A stretch of DNA of 13,746 nt from BS750m-G62 sp964577175 (GTDB lineage Bacteria; Planctomycetota; Phycisphaerae; FEN-1346), in the NCBI GenBank assembly GCA_964577175.1, contig CAZNYC010000111.1, positions 1-13,746 of the forward strand, written 5' to 3'. Positions 11,825 to 13,746 of the stretch are shown here, in pieces. Under the pieces are notes generated by a model. That model was not told the origin of the DNA. It worked only from the letters and a program-made list of their open reading frames with translations, and ran no database searches. The position numbers were made by a program, and so were the translations under genes. Each line of letters begins with the position of its first letter. Position 1 is the stretch's first letter.

Positions 11825-13645
11825 ATGGCCGACACACCTTCCGCCGACGTGGTCATCCTGGGCAGCGGGGGCGCCGCCCTCCGGGCCGCCTTGGCCGCCG
11901 ACGACGCCGGCGCCGCCGTCCTCATCCTGACCAAGGGCGAACTCGGCAAGGCCGGCGTCACCGCCCTGGCCTGCTCCGACCGCATGGCCTTCCACGCCAC
12001 GCTCGAACACACCGAGCCCGGCGGGCCCGACGCCTGGCGGTACCACGCCGAGGACGTCTACCGCATCGGCGGCCGGGTCTCCGACGCCGACCTCGCCCGC
12101 ACCCTGGCCCAGGGCGCCGCCGACGCCTACCGGTACCTCGACCGCCTCGGCGTCCCGTTCGCCAGGGACGACGCCGGCCGGGCCGACCAGTTCGTCACGG
12201 ACGGCTCCGAGTACGCCCGCGCGTGCTACACCGGCCCGTACACCGCCAACCACATCCACGAGGCGCTGCGCGGCGAGGTGCGGCGGCGCGCGTTGCCGCT
12301 CCTCGAAGACGTCATGGCGACGGACCTGGCCCTCGACTCCGCCGGCCGCGTGGCGGGCGTGCGCCTGGCCGACGGCCGCCTCGTCCGCGCCGGGGCCGTC
12401 GTCCTGGCCACCGGCGGGGCCGGACAGGCGTACGAGGTCAACGTCTTTCCGGACGGGATGACCGGCGACGGCCACGCCCTGGCCTGGCGGGCCGGGGCGG
12501 ACCTGGTGAACCTCGAGTTCATCCAGTTCGGCCTCTCGAGCGTCAAGACCAAACTCGCCTGCTCCGGCAGCCTGATGCGGGCCTGGCCGCGACTCGTCAC
12601 CGAGGACGACCGCGAGTTCCTGGCCGACTACTTCCCCGACGGCACGCCACCTGAAGAGATCTATAGCGTCCTCTTCCGCAAGGGCGCCTCGTGGCCGGTA
12701 TCCTACGAGGAGCCCAGCCACATCATCGACGTGGCGGTCTTCTCCGAGATGCAGAAGGGCCACACCGTCTGGATGGACTTTTCCGAGAACCCGACCGGCC
12801 TGGACCTTTCGCGAATGGACCCGGACCTCTGGGCACCGTATCCGAAGATCGCGGCCCTGGCGCTTTCGGACCCGCCGCTCTCGGACTCGCCGCTGGCGCG
12901 CCTGGAGGCGATCAACCGGCCGAGCGTCGAATGGCTGGCGGAGCGCGGCATCGACCTGGCGGCCGGCGACCGCATCGAACTCGCCCCGGCGTGCCAGCAC
13001 TTCCAGGGCGGCGTCAAGATCGACACCCGCGCCGCCACGGCCGTGCCCGGCCTGTTCGCCTGCGGCGAGGTGGCGGGCGGCCAGCACGGGGCCAACCGTC
13101 CCGGCGGCAACGCCCTCATGGACAGCCAGGTCATGGGCCGCGTGGCGGGCGAGCAGGCCGCCGCCCTGGCGCGCGAGTCCGCGCCCGGCCGGCCCGTCGA
13201 GACACCGGCCGACGCCGACGAGGCTGCCGGCGGCGAGGGCGAACCGCTCGACGTCCGCGAGGTCCGACGCCGCATCCAGCACCTCATGACCATGCAGGGC
13301 TCCATCAAGCGGACCGAACAGGGCATCCGCGAGGGACTGGCGGAACTGGCGAGCCTCGCCCGCCGGCCGTGGGACGCCGCCGAGGCCGGCCAGACGCTGC
13401 TGGCCGAGACGCGCAGCCTCGCCCTGGTGGCCGAGATGGTCCTCGCGGCGTGCGGCGCCCGGCCCGAGAGCCGCGGCCCGCACCTCTTCTTCGACTCGCC
13501 CGACGCCATCACCCCCCTGCCGCGCCGGGACCCCGAGTGGCAGCGGTACAACGTCCTCCGCCGCGGCGAGGACGGGGCGATGGCCGTCGAGGCCCGCCAG
13601 CCGGTCGAGCCCGACTGGGAACTCGTCCAGCAGATTGAGGCGTGA
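11825..13645 (+). CDS. FAD-dependent oxidoreductase, fumarate reductase/succinate dehydrogenase flavoprotein superfamily
   Basis: A 606-residue flavoprotein. The N-terminal dinucleotide fold ADVVILGSGGAALRAALAA (7-25) binds FAD. ATGGAG (195-200), MTGDGHALAWRAGADLVNLE (212-231) and GLFACGEVAGGQHGANRPGG (409-428) are superfamily hallmarks shared with SdhA, FrdA, NadB and AprA. The C-terminal helical part (about 475-545) resembles the SdhA/NadB cap. Active-site features of SdhA/FrdA are missing: the substrate motif FQFHPT reads IQFGLSS (233-239), and there is no His at the usual covalent-FAD position. It is therefore probably not a respiratory succinate dehydrogenase or NadB; the substrate is unknown. 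No iron-sulfur or membrane-anchor subunit is adjacent. AAAGGAA at 11808-11814 precedes the ATG at a slightly long 10 bases. It is soluble by sequence, with no signal peptide. Confidence 0.85.
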   Translation: MADTPSADVVILGSGGAALRAALAADDAGAAVLILTKGELGKAGVTALACSDRMAFHATLEHTEPGGPDAWRYHAEDVYRIGGRVSDADLARTLAQGAADAYRYLDRLGVPFARDDAGRADQFVTDGSEYARACYTGPYTANHIHEALRGEVRRRALPLLEDVMATDLALDSAGRVAGVRLADGRLVRAGAVVLATGGAGQAYEVNVFPDGMTGDGHALAWRAGADLVNLEFIQFGLSSVKTKLACSGSLMRAWPRLVTEDDREFLADYFPDGTPPEEIYSVLFRKGASWPVSYEEPSHIIDVAVFSEMQKGHTVWMDFSENPTGLDLSRMDPDLWAPYPKIAALALSDPPLSDSPLARLEAINRPSVEWLAERGIDLAAGDRIELAPACQHFQGGVKIDTRAATAVPGLFACGEVAGGQHGANRPGGNALMDSQVMGRVAGEQAAALARESAPGRPVETPADADEAAGGEGEPLDVREVRRRIQHLMTMQGSIKRTEQGIREGLAELASLARRPWDAAEAGQTLLAETRSLALVAEMVLAACGARPESRGPHLFFDSPDAITPLPRRDPEWQRYNVLRRGEDGAMAVEARQPVEPDWELVQQIEA

Positions 13646-13662
13646 CAAAACGCACGGCACGA

Positions 13663-13690
13663 GCGCGGTGTCCAGTCGTGGGCACCGCGC
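13663..13690. repeat. 28-bp GCGC hairpin repeat, copy 9
   Basis: Arm GCGCGGTGTCC (13663-13673), loop AGTCGT, arm GGGCACCGCGC (13680-13690). The single non-canonical pair would be a G-U in RNA. It begins 17 bp past the oxidoreductase stop codon; no T-run follows. Confidence 0.8.
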
Positions 13691-13710
13691 GGGGCAATTG
13701 CCGTGACGGT

Positions 13711-13746
13711 GTCATTCTGAGGGAGCGAAGCGACCGAAGAATCTCG
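13711..13746 (+). repeat. dispersed repeat B, second copy (may continue past the window)
   Basis: GTCATTCTGAGG, a variable middle containing GAGCGAAGCGACC, then GAAGAATCTCG at the window edge. It matches the ends of the minus-strand copy at 1710-1747. The right end may extend beyond the window. Confidence 0.6.

Noticed and set aside
11792..13660. Minus-strand open frame of 622 codons opposite the flavoprotein gene
   Set aside because: Antisense shadow rich in Val/Gly/Arg with no family signature.

Overview
The window is a GC-rich bacterial chromosome segment, most likely from a member of the Planctomycetota (Phycisphaerae-like or a relative, probably a metagenome-derived lineage). The grounds are a secreted HAF-repeat protein ending in a PEP-CTERM sorting tail, a Tat-exported sugar-isomerase-like protein, and a greatly enlarged SecA. 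These are inferences from protein style; no rRNA or other marker gene is present to fix the lineage.

Layout, left to right: a PEP-CTERM/HAF-repeat exported protein (302-1465, +); a repeat-rich intergenic patch holding a probable relic of an alanine-dehydrogenase-like gene (1466-1931); then a leftward block with an AzgA-type NCS2 purine permease (1932-3491), a small single-cluster ferredoxin (3613-3804), an ArsR-family repressor (4117-4428) with a clear intrinsic terminator and a candidate promoter, and a tRNA-Val(GAC) with C instead of U at position 33 (4696-4772). Next, also leftward, come an exported HExxH metalloprotease (4860-6206) and a Tat-exported TIM-barrel isomerase/epimerase-like protein (6256-7173), spaced like a two-gene operon. 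They are followed by secA (7309-11487), 1392 residues long. secA and a rightward FAD-dependent oxidoreductase gene (11825-13645) diverge from a 337-bp region carrying two back-to-back sigma70-type promoters.

Two things stand out. First, SecA carries three large additions to the E. coli plan: a segment of about 180 residues before the Walker A motif, an eight-cysteine element in nucleotide-binding domain 2, and an expanded helical-wing/scaffold region that reads as five degenerate copies of one helical module. Second, the intergenic spaces are seeded with a family of 28-bp hairpins (11-bp arms, 6-nt loop, ends GCGC). One copy has a foreign 24-nt module inserted in its loop. At least two other short dispersed repeats accompany them.

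No CRISPR array, transposase, phage gene, toxin-antitoxin pair or obvious multi-gene defence system is visible. The genes are mostly housekeeping or envelope-related, and SecA, the main Sec export motor, probably serves the exported proteins encoded beside it that carry Sec-type signal peptides.
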